From Amanita rubescens (taxonomy: Eukaryota; Basidiomycota; Agaricomycetes; Agaricales; Amanitaceae): a stretch of DNA of 64,000 nt. The DNA lies in contig WION01000078.1 of the NCBI GenBank assembly GCA_015039365.1, positions 62,001-126,000 of the forward strand, written 5' to 3'. Each line of letters begins with the position of its first letter. The first letter of the stretch is position 1. Of this stretch, positions 28,690-40,800 are shown piece after piece. The position numbers and the translations under genes are program-made. The notes beneath the pieces were generated by a model. It ran no database searches. It saw only the letters and a program-made list of their open reading frames with translations, and had not been told where the DNA came from.

Positions 28690-29289
28690 TGAGGATGGTA
28701 GCTCGTAGATCGTTTCCGACGTGGGTGCATTAGTTGAGCATTTGAGAGAGTCCGAGTCCGGCTCCGAAGATGATAGCCGGGAGCCGATAATTGGGCTCCG
28801 CTTCAACAAATGTCCAAACGCTATCATAATCAAATCGATCAAAGCTGGAACATTTACTACGAGCACGCTGAACCAATCTCCTCCGAGTCCATACTGTCAA
28901 TCTTGCCCGCCCGAGCTCTTCAGGGCCAGTGCTGCCTCAAATTACAGATCTTTCGTGCCTGAGCAGTAGCAGTGAGCATCATCCCGACTGCCAATTGATC
29001 CCACGAGCCTGACTGGCGTAGTAGTATAGTACGAATACGGTACCGTGCCTTGAATCTCCGTCCAGCTGCTTCTTCATGTAAGTATTGTGTTCATCTTCTG
29101 AAGGCTACACTTTGTTGCCAGCATCTATTTAATTATCCAGTGCCCTCTGCCAGCTCATGTAAGGACCAATTCAGCTGTGCAAACATGTTGATCTTTTGAG
29201 CCTCACATATGATGATTGTCTCACTGCTATTGCATTTCTGACCTCTGTCTCTAAAGCTATTGGTATTCTGGCACCAGATGATGTCAGCA

Positions 29290-32200
29290 ATGGAAAACAT
29301 TACTAGTACATCACCAAATGGTATATCAAAATATGTATCTTGACAGCATTGACACAATACTGACATGTGACCTGTGAACATCTGACACAGATATTGCAGG
29401 CCTTAGGGAACGATACAAATGCCCATACTTTCGCATTCTGGTCATAGGAAGGGCTAATGCAGGCAAGACAACCATCTTGGAGAAGGTTTGTATTGTAGCC
29501 AAGGGAACAAAGCCTGTTATCTATGACAAGGATGGTGAGAAAGCATGCCCTCCCTTATTCACTTTCAACTAGTTAGTTCCCTATAGGTAATCAAATAATA
29601 CCTTCCAAGACTCATTTGATTCCATCAGTTGAGGTAAATTCAACTTTGATGATGCATAAATCAAACATATTTAATGATGACAGAGAGGTATACATGACAT
29701 TGAGCATCAAATTACATACAATGGAAGCAACTTTATCTTCCATGATTCTCAGGGTTTTGAGTCTGGTGCAGCTGATGAATTGGAGATGGCTTGGGAATTT
29801 ATTGGAAAGAAAGCTGCAGAAACTGAGCTGAAAAATCAGTTGCATGCAATTTGGTATTTTTGACTTTGGCTATATAAAACTAGCTGACCAAGCTTCTTGT
29901 AGGTATTGCATACCCATGGACAGTCCTCGACCCATTCTACCTACAGAGCTTGAGTTCTTTAGCAGGGGGACTGGCAAAGGTAAGTCCCAAGGTATTTATC
30001 TCTCACAATGTTTATTTGGTCTGCCTTTGGTCTTTTTTTATGCTTCCCTTCTGCAAGACACATACTGACCAACAACTTGCATTTTTATAGTCCCTTTGGT
30101 AGCTGTATTCACCAAATTTGATGGTCAAATAATCAATGAATATGCCAACTTGCTGGATGTTGAGATTGAGGATAAGTGGGGTAAGGCCCGTGAGAATGCT
30201 GAAACTACTTTCCAGACTGTTTATCTTCCCAAAGTATTGAATGCTCAATACCCTCCCAAAGGATATGTGAGATTGGAAGGTCAGAATAACAACATATCAT
30301 TCTCTAAATAGAGATAATGCTGTTCAATAGACATGGATTTACCAGAGGAGAACTGTCCTGAATTGACCCAGACAACTGCTGATGCAATTGATGATGACAT
30401 TATCCACCAGCTTTTTGTTTCAACACAGATGAATAATCTGGATCTCTGTGTTAAATCTGCACTTGAGTTAGTGAGGATCACTTACAAATTACCACATGCA
30501 AATGTTTACCAATCCCAGACATGCATTTGAAGACATCACTGAATGGGAAACCCTCATTCTTCAGGTTATCACTAAATTCCCACATTTCTGGGTATGCATA
30601 TTTCGCAAATAGTTATGGAGTTGGAAAACTCAATTGAGAACAGGTGGACAGAAATGTCAGTGTCATGTCTATAAAATGACAGCTATTTTAAAACACCTTA
30701 TGCAGCAGGTGGTCAATTTATTCAATCCATTTCTATGGCAATTTGGTTATCCATACTTCAGACTTCCTCAAATGAAATAAAAGTAAGTTATATTTCACTT
30801 TGCAACAAAATTGAATAATAGGGATCAAAGTGGGTAGATACAAATGAACCAGCATACATTTGACATGGTTTGTTTGATGGCCAACAGTTTGTGAATGATC
30901 TATAATTTACTGCTTAACAAACTTGTAACATTCTCAACAGGCAGTGAGTAACAATCCTCAATTTATGGTAGCAACTTATCATATGACAAACAGGATGTGA
31001 GCTGCTTTGTATGTGGTTCAATCATGTTACACTAAAAGATTGTCAGGCAGTGAGCAGCATTGTATTACCATTTTACTTACATGAAATTGAATCCTCTTGC
31101 CTGCAGAAAGTGAGTGACATTACAATTTATGTACATGTATGTAGTATGACCTGATTCAATAAACAACAGAAAGTTGGTACATTATATTTTTATCTGAGTG
31201 ACAGCTTTTCTAATCCTCTCATCCTATGAACAGCAAGTGAATGATACAGTCATTCTTTCTCCAATTATACAATTTAATTATTTTGTTGTGCAACAACAGG
31301 CAGTAAGTAGTGACTTACATATCTTCATGGATGTCTCATGATTAACACCTTGCAACTAATAGGATGTGGGTTACACTTCTTCTGAAACAACCTCAGGACA
31401 TACATATAGCTCATCCTGAAATCAATAGAAAGTTAGTGAGATTTCCTTGACAGCAAGACTTGTTACTTCCTATTCCATGATTAACAGGAGGTGTGTGACA
31501 CAACACTCTTTTTTGTTGTGGAAAGCTCATCACATCCCCACTGTATCATGCAGAGAGTGAGGATTTTGATCTTGCCTCTTCCAGCAATCAGATCACATCT
31601 TGCAATATGATCATTAGGAAGTGAGTAACACCATCTTCAAATGTGCAATCTTGAGTTGTGAGCAACAGTATGTGAGAATCTTACATTTCAAAGAACTTGG
31701 CAGCCTTATGCCTCCAATTTTATGATGTGCAGTTTGTAAGCATTATTTGGTATTAACTACATGACAGCTTCATCACATTATTCTTTTTGTAGGAAGTGAG
31801 TTGACACTAGATTGATGCACCCAGAATTGTGTCACATCTCATTGCACAACAAATAGAGTGTAAGTAACATTGCTTGCAGGGTTGCAATGGCACTCCTCAT
31901 ATTACAATCAACAGCCAGAGATGAAAAGAGCAAGTGTCTTCATTTTTCTATTAGTTGCATCATGATAATTGAGCTCTTGACAGCATGTAAGACTACAACA
32001 TTTTCTGCCATCATGATTACATCTCATAGAACCATCACTGCCAATAGCAAGTGAGTGATGATACACATTCTTTTGTCATCAAATCATGTGAGCAACAGAT
32101 TGTGAGTCAAGTTTGCCTAGTTAAATCTGATACACATAGTATGCACAACAGTATGTAAGTGAAGCTGCATGGCTCTCTGGAAAACAGTTTTCTGATTTTC

Positions 32201-34605
32201 CCTTGAATAGGGAGTGAGTAATATATCCTTGAGAGCCAATCTCTTCATGATATATTCTAACAGGCAGTGAGTATATTACACATTTTCAAATGCAGTCTTA
32301 CCTATGACCAACAGTGGGTGAGTGATTTTGCAAAATGCAATTGCCAATGTCATTCTTTTTTTGTATGATTATCAGAATGTGAGTGTCATTGGAAATTTCA
32401 GATGAATGGTCACATCCTATCCTTATTGTGACAAAAAGCGAGTGAGTGACAATGTACATTTCTCAGTAATGTAATCAGATTCAAGTTTCCTATGACCAAC
32501 AGGAAGTAAGTGACATTGTGCATTTCTGAAATGCAATCTGATTATATTATGCAATTGACAGGAAGTGAGTAACATTGCATCTTTTTTCAAACAGCTGCCT
32601 ACCTTCTTCTGTGACTGATAGTATGTGAGTAGAACATTGCACAAATCCCAGGAAATCTGTCTCATCACATATTCTACTGTGACTTATAGGATGTGAGAAA
32701 CATTTCAACTTTTCTTGAAACCTGCTTCATCACATCTTCATTGCTCAATAGGAAGTGTGTGGTATCACATCTTGTGTTTTTTTGAAAGATTCAAATCTTT
32801 CCAGGAAGTCAGTGATGCTGCAGTTGTTTTCACAAGTCATCTCATCACATATTTCTTGTGTCTGATTACAGCTAGTGAGCACTGATTGTTGCAAAATCTG
32901 TCTTGTGTAAATCACTTCTTCACAGAGAGTGAATGTCATTGCTCATTCCTGAAATGCTATCTCATCATATCATTTTTTTATAATTACTTAACAGAATGTG
33001 AGATCATTGCAAATTTTATGAAACAGTGTTTCATCACCATCTCATCTTATGACCAACAGCAAGTGAGTAACCAGTGTTTGTGATGTCATCAAATCTTATG
33101 GTCAACAGCATGTGAGTCATGTTGCAAAGTTTTCTAAGAGTGCACCTCTGAATCCCTTACTATAACCTACAGGAAGTGAGTGATACTAGTTGCACAAAAC
33201 TACATCTCAAAATATCTATTTGATGAGCAGGAAGTAAGTCATTCTGCACACTTTGCTGAAGTAGTCACATCACATATTCTCCTACATATTTGGATGAACA
33301 GCTTGTGAGTGGTATTGTACATGAGTATGAAAGGCTAACTATGACATGCATAATAAACTTGTAGGCAGTGAGTGGCATTAGACACTTTTGTGAAACTTAT
33401 TGCAACATATCATCTTGACTATCAGGCTGTGAGCACCATATTCTATTGTTCTGAAAGGCAATTTCATTATGTCTTCTGCCACAATAACAGGAAGTGAGTA
33501 ATGTAACTTGCCCATTTTCTCTTTATTATAACTTCATCTATGTTATGGCCAACAGGTAGTGAGTACAGTGCATATTATTTTGAAGTTCTTTTTATCACAT
33601 TCCCCTTCATAACCAACAGCATGTGAGTAATAATGCTCTGAACAATGACCTTTCTATAACTTTGATAACCACAAACAGGAAGTGAGGGATAATATGTTGC
33701 ATATTCTCAACAATACAGTGCCCAATGTGGTTTTCCCAATGACCTATAGGCAGTGAGTGACAGAACACTTTTCTGAAAAGTAGTCCTCATTTTGTCCCAC
33801 AATCTCCAGGCAGTGGGTGGTATTGTTAAATTTATGAAAGCATGCCATCATATCTTATGACCAACAGGAAGTAAGTAATATTAAACCTTTTTAAGACAGG
33901 CCCTTTGACATTATTCTGTTAACCTATAGGAAGTGTGTGAAATGCCTCAATTTTCTGAAATCCCAGTGACACATCCATGTCTTTGATGGACATTACAGGC
34001 AGTGAGAACAGTAGTTTTAGACTGTTTTGCTTTCTCTAATTTTACTGCCACCCATAGATTGTAAGAGGCTCTTGGAATGTACTACACCTAACATCCTTGA
34101 TTTTCCTGGCTTTTCAGGTAAGTGTTATCAAGTTGCAGGATATTTTAATCTCAATATTAATTAACACAGTGTGTAAGTCCAGCATTACATTGGAAATTTC
34201 CTCTTTCTTATAGTCAGCCTGAACTTTTCTCCTTGTTTGGAGACCAATCAGGAGAATTTTCAGTAACTGTATGTGCTGTGTTTTTCCCATTGATGAAGAA
34301 TTGATTTCCTGTAATAAGCCTACAGCCTGCCAAGTCTTAGCTGGTAATATAGTATACCATTCTTTCACTCTATGTATATACTAACATGAGTTCAAGCAAT
34401 TGTCATAATGGCAAAGCTATCATTTTGGATAAACAAGCCATTTTTGGAATCGTTCATGGAGGCTTTGGACCAATTCAAGACTCAACAAGACTATGTGGAG
34501 AAGATCCAGACTCACATTACATCAGAGTCCGAAATGCCTTCTGAAGATGACAAAGAAGCTTTGGTTTCATTCCTCTACAAACTGGTCATTGACTTCAAAG
34601 TTTAA
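29290..34605 (+). CDS. G-domain GTPase with 53 single-codon microexons (copy 1)
   Basis: Exons: 29290-29320, 29391-29534, 29587-29633, 29684-29853, 29903-29979, 30091-30279, 30331-30466, 30519-30591, 30644-30659, 30709-30782; then 53 exons of 3 nt (30831-34001); then 34058-34117, 34218-34268, 34319-34343, 34397-34605. The sum is 1461 nt, 486 codons plus stop, with every junction in phase. The N-terminal half is the agaricomycete G-domain family: P-loop GRANAGKTT near residue 28, switch/G3-like HDSQGFE, G4-like FTKFD. It probably binds GTP; its role is unknown. The microexons spell a Glu/Ala/Lys-rich, Pro-free stretch likely to be helical. The last exons read LHLTSLIFLAFQ, PELFSLFGDQ and LSFWINKPF. 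Splicing of the microexons is inferred from sequence, not shown. The gene is AT-rich relative to its neighbours. Confidence 0.85.
30831..34057 (+). repeat. Microexon array, copy 1: 53 units of AG-NNN-GT, about 61 nt period
   Basis: Start positions of the 3-nt exons: 30831, 30888, 30941, 30994, 31047, 31107, 31170, 31234, 31300, 31363, 31429, 31488, 31554, 31618, 31669, 31733, 31793, 31857, 31931, 31984, 32048, 32099, 32152, 32211, 32264, 32315, 32376, 32439, 32503, 32562, 32622, 32690, 32752, 32805, 32872, 32926, 32995, 33060, 33109, 33173, 33231, 33302, 33365, 33426, 33491, 33556, 33620, 33679, 33750, 33810, 33868, 33930, 33999. Introns are about 48-71 nt. The consensus is gtgagt at the start, words such as ATCTCATCACATC in the middle and ATGACCAACAG at the end, so the units look paralogous. 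Key residues: W1, A-x-A-K-K-Q-A-D at 3-10, Y-G-A-W at 23-26, E-L-A at 41-43. None of the 53 triplets is a stop. Confidence 0.9.
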
Positions 34606-34789
34606 TGGTATGTTCTTTGGCAGCAATGAACGCAATACTAGTGGGAATACCAATATGCATTTAGGGAAACCTTACTCAGCAATCACAGTTTTTCCAATTT
34701 TGCTACATGCCTTCTTTTGTTGTACCATCATGTCCAATTTCTCGTTCATGTAAAAATTGTCTGTATACGGTTGTGAACTTCAATGACTC

Positions 34790-34960
34790 TGGCACCTTAC
34801 ACAACATATTGGCATGCGCAGTGTCGCATTCTGCTGCCAGTGCATGGCCAAGAGCTACAGTGGCACCTGGCTCTTGATTCCCACTACCAGCGTGAGTGTG
34901 ACCAAGCCCAGATAACTGCCATACCAACCTTTCTATCCCCAACCTTCCGACATGGACAAA
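34790..34960 (+). pseudogene. Decayed 5' end of the HSF-type gene (duplication remnant)
   Basis: CACCTGGCTCTTGATTCCCA CTACCAG (34868-34894) and CATACCAACC...TCCCCAACC (34919-34945) match the region around the start codon of the intact gene at 43430-43520 (CGCCTGGCTCTCCATGGATG, TTCCCACTACCAG, CATACCAGCC). The start codon is lost (TTGATT). The match stops near 34960, giving the right edge of the duplicated block. Confidence 0.6.
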
Positions 34961-35035
34961 CTAATTCATCTGTCTCCTATTCAATGGTGTGGGCATTCTT
35001 CAATCTAAATTACATTCTGAAGACATCGTGGAAAA

Positions 35036-36360
35036 TATAGTATATGCGTGCACCGCCAGTGAGTTCTTTGGTTGAAACGTCAATTTTGGTTCCTTCAATT
35101 GAAGAAATGAAGTCTCTCGCAAACTGTGTCATGAGGCGTAGAACAATGGAACCTTGCTGTAGATTGTTGGTGAGTAGGATTTGTTAAACGATGCACAAGT
35201 CAACATACCTGATTCTTGTCTCCGAAGATGGCCGCATCACCAAATGAGTTGGGCTCCTGCTGAGCCTGTCCCATCAATGCATTCAGACGCGCCTTCATAT
35301 CTGACAACTTGTCGCGAATATGGTTCATGAGTACCTTTTCAATCAAATCATCAACACCACGCCTTCAAAACAATGCATATACCCACCATATTCAACGTCT
35401 TTGCCAAGTACTTTGTTCCGTTTTTGTGGGAAATATTCCGGTAGGCAGGGTGGTTACGGAAGAATTCAGTTTCGCTTTCCAAAGCCTCCCAAGCTCTTTT
35501 TTCCGTTGATGTCCTGTTGGCTTCTGTTAACGACACCAATGAATCCAAGCTTGAGGGGGTAAACACGTCCAGTGAGGACGTCAAGGGCGTTGGTACCGGC
35601 GTCCATGAGGTCAAGTTTGGTAAGAACGCCTATGGTTCTTCGGCCTTGAGGGTCAACAGTGCGGGCAAGTTTGAGAGAATCTGAGTTGGCAAGGTCGATA
35701 TTTGCGGCAGAAACGGAGAGGACAATGCTATGGTCGATGAGACGCGCTAAAAACAGGATTGTGCCGAGAATACCTGTTCGGTTTTGAAATGTACTCGATA
35801 ACGGGGTTTCTAATTTGCCATTCAATATCGCTTGGTTGATCACCGACGGGAATCTGAATTCTGAGAAGAGTTCAAACATCGATGGCATGATACCGTACCT
35901 TTGTCAAACCAGGAAGGTCCACCAACGTCAAGTCCAACACATCCGGGCCGTATATCCGAAGGTGTATTGGTACTTAGCTTGCTGATGCCTTTATTCTGAC
36001 CCGCGACTCTGTACGTCTCCTGCTCAATCTCTCTACACACTCCGCTAAAGTCCGTAAACCGTTTGTCCGTGTGGAGGAATTGCGCACACTCTGTATGTGG
36101 GGAAGCAGTTGGATTGGGTTCTGGCGGAATGGGCGTATGGATGAGCTGAAGCACGAGCGGCCTGCGCGTCACGTTTCCTTGTCCGCGCGGTAAAAAGTCT
36201 TTTCCAACAATACTGTTACGATCTGTTCATAAACGAGTGACACTTCAGTGGGTGGTATGTATGCTCGTGCATGTGGAGAGACTTACGACATTTCACCGCT
36301 CGACAACTGCCATTGCACCAGGCTTACGCAAGCTTTTGCCTCAAGTTGATGTACTCTCGG
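35036..36360 (-). pseudogene. Dynamin-family (Vps1/Dnm1-like) GTPase pseudogene, N-terminal fragment
   Basis: Minus-strand pieces in dynamin order: a degenerate P-loop LSSGEMS (the family has SSGKSS; Lys is Glu here), [189 protein letters not shown] and LTGGARIYYIF. A 4-nt insertion after NKGISKL and a 1-nt shift after DINGKK break the frame, an early segment has a stop, and the gene ends abruptly after GGARIYYIF at 35036. Several introns are still recognisable. It lies between the two duplicated GTPase blocks. Confidence 0.85.
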
Positions 36361-37139
36361 AGAACCGTTTATCAATAGGTCGTCTCCTCCTCATTCGGTG
36401 GCGGGTACCAGGGATTGGAATGGCGCATATTATCCTTCAAGTAGGCAAGATGCTCTACTATGTGGTCCCTGGTGGATCGAATGTGGGTCTAAACCACACC
36501 GTTAGAATTGAAAGGTAGTTGTATGTTCGAAAGTCTTACCCGCCGAAAGGCCTTGGAGCCGGTTGTTATACGGATTTATGAAATCACGAGAGGAGAATGC
36601 GACGCCGAAAGATCCAATGTTTGACTTGAATCGCTTAGCGCGCATTTCCGTCTGATTGCAGCTTCATGCGTTGACCCACACTTCCGACCGTTCAGCAGAG
36701 ATGTACTGCGCCTGGGCAAACAGAGCATCCCAGGAACCAAGTTGAAGCATCTAATCATTCATATCGACTCCGATCTCCCGATACCGACGAGAATACTTAC
36801 CCTACGTGGAAGTACAGGGAACCTCTTCCTGTGTGAGAAGTGGCGGAACGAATACATTGAGAGATAAACTAGAAAGATGAATCAGTCAAATCGTTGGATG
36901 ACAATTGATTTGCGACATACGGAAGGCCGAGGATTCACACGAACTCTTTAGTTTTCTATTCTGAACGCGAGCTGTGCATCGATTCACGCGTCTCGCATTT
37001 CGTTCTCCATCTCTCACAGCCGTTGCTTCTGCGTATGGGCGTTATTCATTCAACATCCACCAATGCTTGCCCCTTTCGTCGCGAGATAAGTTGCTTCTTC
37101 GCCTCAGCGTGCTTGCAATGTCGGAGGGCAGCGCCACAT
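36361..37139. other. Spacer without recognised gene
   Basis: No coherent protein frame, RNA gene or repeat is visible between the dynamin relic and the second duplicated block. Confidence 0.5.
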
Positions 37140-37862
37140 ATAGTAGCCGGGAGCTGAGGATAGTAGCTCGTGGCAAATCGTTTCCGACGTGGGCGTCGCA
37201 GTGGAGCATTTGAGAGAGTGGCCATAGAGTGGAAGTTGTGGCAGCAGCGACTCAGCGCGGCTTCCGAGTCTGGCTCAGATGATGGCCGGGAATAATTGGG
37301 CTCCGCTTCCACAAATGTCCAAATGCGATCAAATCGATCAAAGCTGGAACATCTTTACTCACTGAATCGATCTCCTCCCTACTGCCATCAATCTTTGCTC
37401 AAACTCACCAGCCAGTGCTGCCTCAAATTACAGATCTATTGCACCTGAACAGTGGCAGTGAGCACCATCCCAACTGCCAATTGATCCCACGAGCCTGACT
37501 GGTGTAGCCTTAGTATAGTACGAATACAGTACCGTGCCTTGAATCTCGGAGTCTCCGTCCAGCTGCCTCTTCACGTAAGTATTGTGTTCATCTTCATGAA
37601 GGCTACAATTTTTTGCCAGCATTCATTCAATACCTTGTTTACCATCTCAACTGAGTGATCTGTTGACATTCAATTGTCCAGTGCCCTCTGCCTGCTCACG
37701 TGAGGACCAATCCGGCTTTGCAAACATATTGATCTTTTAAGCCTCACACACAATCACTGCCCCACCACAACAGGTCTACAAATATTGCACTCAGTTCTCA
37801 AGATAAACACTACTATTGCATTTCTGACCTTTGTCTCTAAAACTATTGGTATTCTGGCACAA

Positions 37863-40800
37863 ATGGAAAACATTACTAGTAAATCACCAATTGATATGTC
37901 AAAATATGCTTCTTGACAGTGACACAATACTGACATGTGACCTGTGAATATCTAACATAGATATTGCAGGCCTTAGGCAACAATACAAATGCCCATACTT
38001 TCGTATTCTGGTCATAGGAAGGGCTAATGCAGGCAAGACAACCATCTTGGAGAAGGTTTGTATTGTAGCCAAGGGAACAAAGCCTGTTATATATGGCAAG
38101 GATGGTGAGGAATCATGCTCTTCCTTATTCTTTTTCAACTATATAGTTCCTTATATGTAGGTAATCAAATAGTACCTTCCAAGACTCATTTGATTCCATC
38201 AGTTGAGGTAAATTCAATGATGATGCATAAATCAAACATATTTAATGATGACAGAGAGGTATACATGACATTGAGCATCAAATTACATACAGTGGAAGCA
38301 ACTTTATCTTCCATGATTCTCAGGGTTTTGAGTCTGGTGCAACTGAGGAATTGGAGATGGCTTGGGAATTTATTGAAAAGAAAGCTGCAGAAACTGAGCT
38401 GAAAAATCAGTTGCATGCAATTTGGTATTTTTGGCTTTGGCCATATAAAACTAGCTGAACAAGCTTCTTGTAGGTATTGCATACCCATGGACAGTCCTCG
38501 ACCCATTCTACCTACAGAGCTTGAGTTCTTTAGCAGGGGGACTGGCAAAGGTAGGTCCTGAGATATTTATCTCTCAGAATATTTGTTTGGGTAGGATGCC
38601 TTCAATTGGTTTTTTTTTCATACCTCCTTCCTGCAAGACATGTGCTGATCAACAACTTGCATTTTTATAGTTCCTTTGGTAGCTGTATTCACCAAATTTG
38701 ATGGTCAAATAATCAATGAATATGTCAACTTGCTGGATGTTGAGATTCAAGAGGATAAGTGGGGTAAGGCCCGTGAGAATGCTGAAACTACTTTCCAGAC
38801 TATTTATCTTCCCAAAGTATTGAATGCTCAATACCCTCCCAATGGATATGTGAGATTGGAAGGTCAGAATAACAAAAATTCTTTCCCCACATAGCGATAA
38901 TGCTGTTCAATAGACATGGATTTACCAGAGCAGAACTGTCCTGAATTGACCCAGACAACTGCTGATGCAATTGATGATGACATTATCCACCAGCTTTTTG
39001 TTTCAACACAGATGAATAATCTGGATCTCTGTGTTAAATCTGCAATTCAGTGAGGATCACTTATAATATGTTTTCTGAATATTTATGTTTCTCAGACATG
39101 TGCTTGATGACATTACTGCATGGAATACCGTCATTGTTGAGGTCATCAGTAAATTCCCACATTTCTGGGTATGCATGTTTTCCAAATGTACTTATGTATG
39201 TAGTTGAAAACTCAATTGAGAGCAGGTGGACAGAAATGTCAGTGTCATTTCTATAAAATTACAGCTATCTTGAAAAACACCTTATGCAGCAGATTGTCAG
39301 TTTATTCAATCCATTTTTATGGCGATTTGGTTATCCATACTTCAGGCTTCCTCAAATGAAATAAAAGTAAGTTATATTTTCACTTTGCAACAAAATTGAA
39401 TAATAGGGATCAAAGTGGGTAAATACAAATGAAACAGCATACATTTGACATGGTTTGTCTGATGGCCACCAGTTTGTGAATGATCCATGATTTACTGCTT
39501 AACAAACTTGTAACATTCTCAACAGGCAGTGGGTAACAATCCTCAATTTATGGCAGCAACTTATCCTTCATTGTATGACAAACAGGATGTGAGCTGCTTT
39601 GCTTTGTATGTGGTTCAATCATGTTACACTGAAAAATCATCAGGCAGTGAGCAGCATTTTATTACCATTTTAATTACATGAAATTGAATCCTCTTGCCTG
39701 CAGAAAGTGAGTGACATTATAATTTATTTATGTATGACCTGATTCAATGAACAACAGAAAGTTGGTACACTATTTTTATCTGAGTGACAGCTCTTCTAAT
39801 CCTTTCATCCTGTGAACAGCAAGTGAATGATACAGTCATTATTTCCCCAATTATACAATTTAATTATTTTGTTGTGCAACAACAGGCAGTAAGTAGTGAC
39901 TTACATATCTTCATGGATTTCTCATGATTATCACCTTGCAACTAATAGGATGTGGGTTACATTTCTTCTGAAACAATCTCAGGACATACATATAGCTCAT
40001 CCTGAAATCAATAGAAAGTTAGTGAGATTTCCTTGACAGCAAGACTCATTACTTCCTATTCCATGATTAACAGGAGGTGTGTGACACAACCCTCTTTTTG
40101 GTGTGGAAAGCTCATCACATCCCCACATCATGCAGAGAGTGAGCCATTTGATCTTTCCTCTTCCAGCAATCAGATCACATCTTGCAATATGATCATTAGG
40201 AAGTGAGTAACACCATCTTCAAATGTGCAATCTTGAGTTGTGAGCAACAGTATGTGAGAATCTTACATTTCAAAGAACTTGGCAGTCTTATGCCTCCAAT
40301 TTTATGATGTGCAGTTTGTAAGTATCATTTGGTGTTAACTATATGACACATTATTCTTTTTGTAGGAAGTGAGTTGACACTACATTGATGCACCCAGAAG
40401 TTGTGTCACATCTCATTGCACAACAAATAGAGTGTAAGTAACATTTACACTTGCTTGCAAGGTTGAAATGGTATCGTGATCAACAGTTGTGGATAAGGAA
40501 AGCAAGTGTCTTCATTTTTCTATTAGTTTCATCACTTGATAATTGAGCTCTTGACAGCGAGTAAGACTTCCACCATCTTGATTACATCTCATAGAACCAT
40601 CATTGCCAATAGAAAGTGAGTCATAATGCACATTATTTTGTCATAAAATCATGTGAGCAACAGATTGTGAGTCAGGTGCTTGCCTAGTCAAATCTGATAC
40701 ACGTAGTATGAACAACAGTATGTAAGTGAATTGAACTATGTGGCTCTCTGGAAAACAGTTTTCTGATTTTCCCTTGAACAGGGAGTGAGTAATATATCCT

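Larger units (their letters stand above)
28690..34960 (+). repeat. Segmental duplication, copy A (about 6.2 kb)
   Basis: Runs parallel to 37140-43510 in the same orientation. Shared parts are the upstream region (GTTTCCGACGTGGG, ATTGGGCTCCGCTTC), the whole GTPase gene with its microexon array, and the start of the HSF-type gene, which is decayed here (34790-34960) and intact at 43469. The copies differ by scattered substitutions and small indels, mostly in introns. Confidence 0.85.

Noticed and set aside
30931..34060. CRISPR-like or satellite reading of the regularly spaced repeat (about 61 nt)
   Set aside because: The conserved parts are splice-site words, not palindromic direct repeats; the variable triplet is only 3 nt, and flanking exons and the codon register explain the period.
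34058..34117. Reading the exon after the array in the frame CKRLLECT...DFPGFS
   Set aside because: That frame would need the array read as split codons, and then units 10-11 (GAT, AAA) create TAA. The frame IVR...LHLT is stop-free and conserved in all copies.
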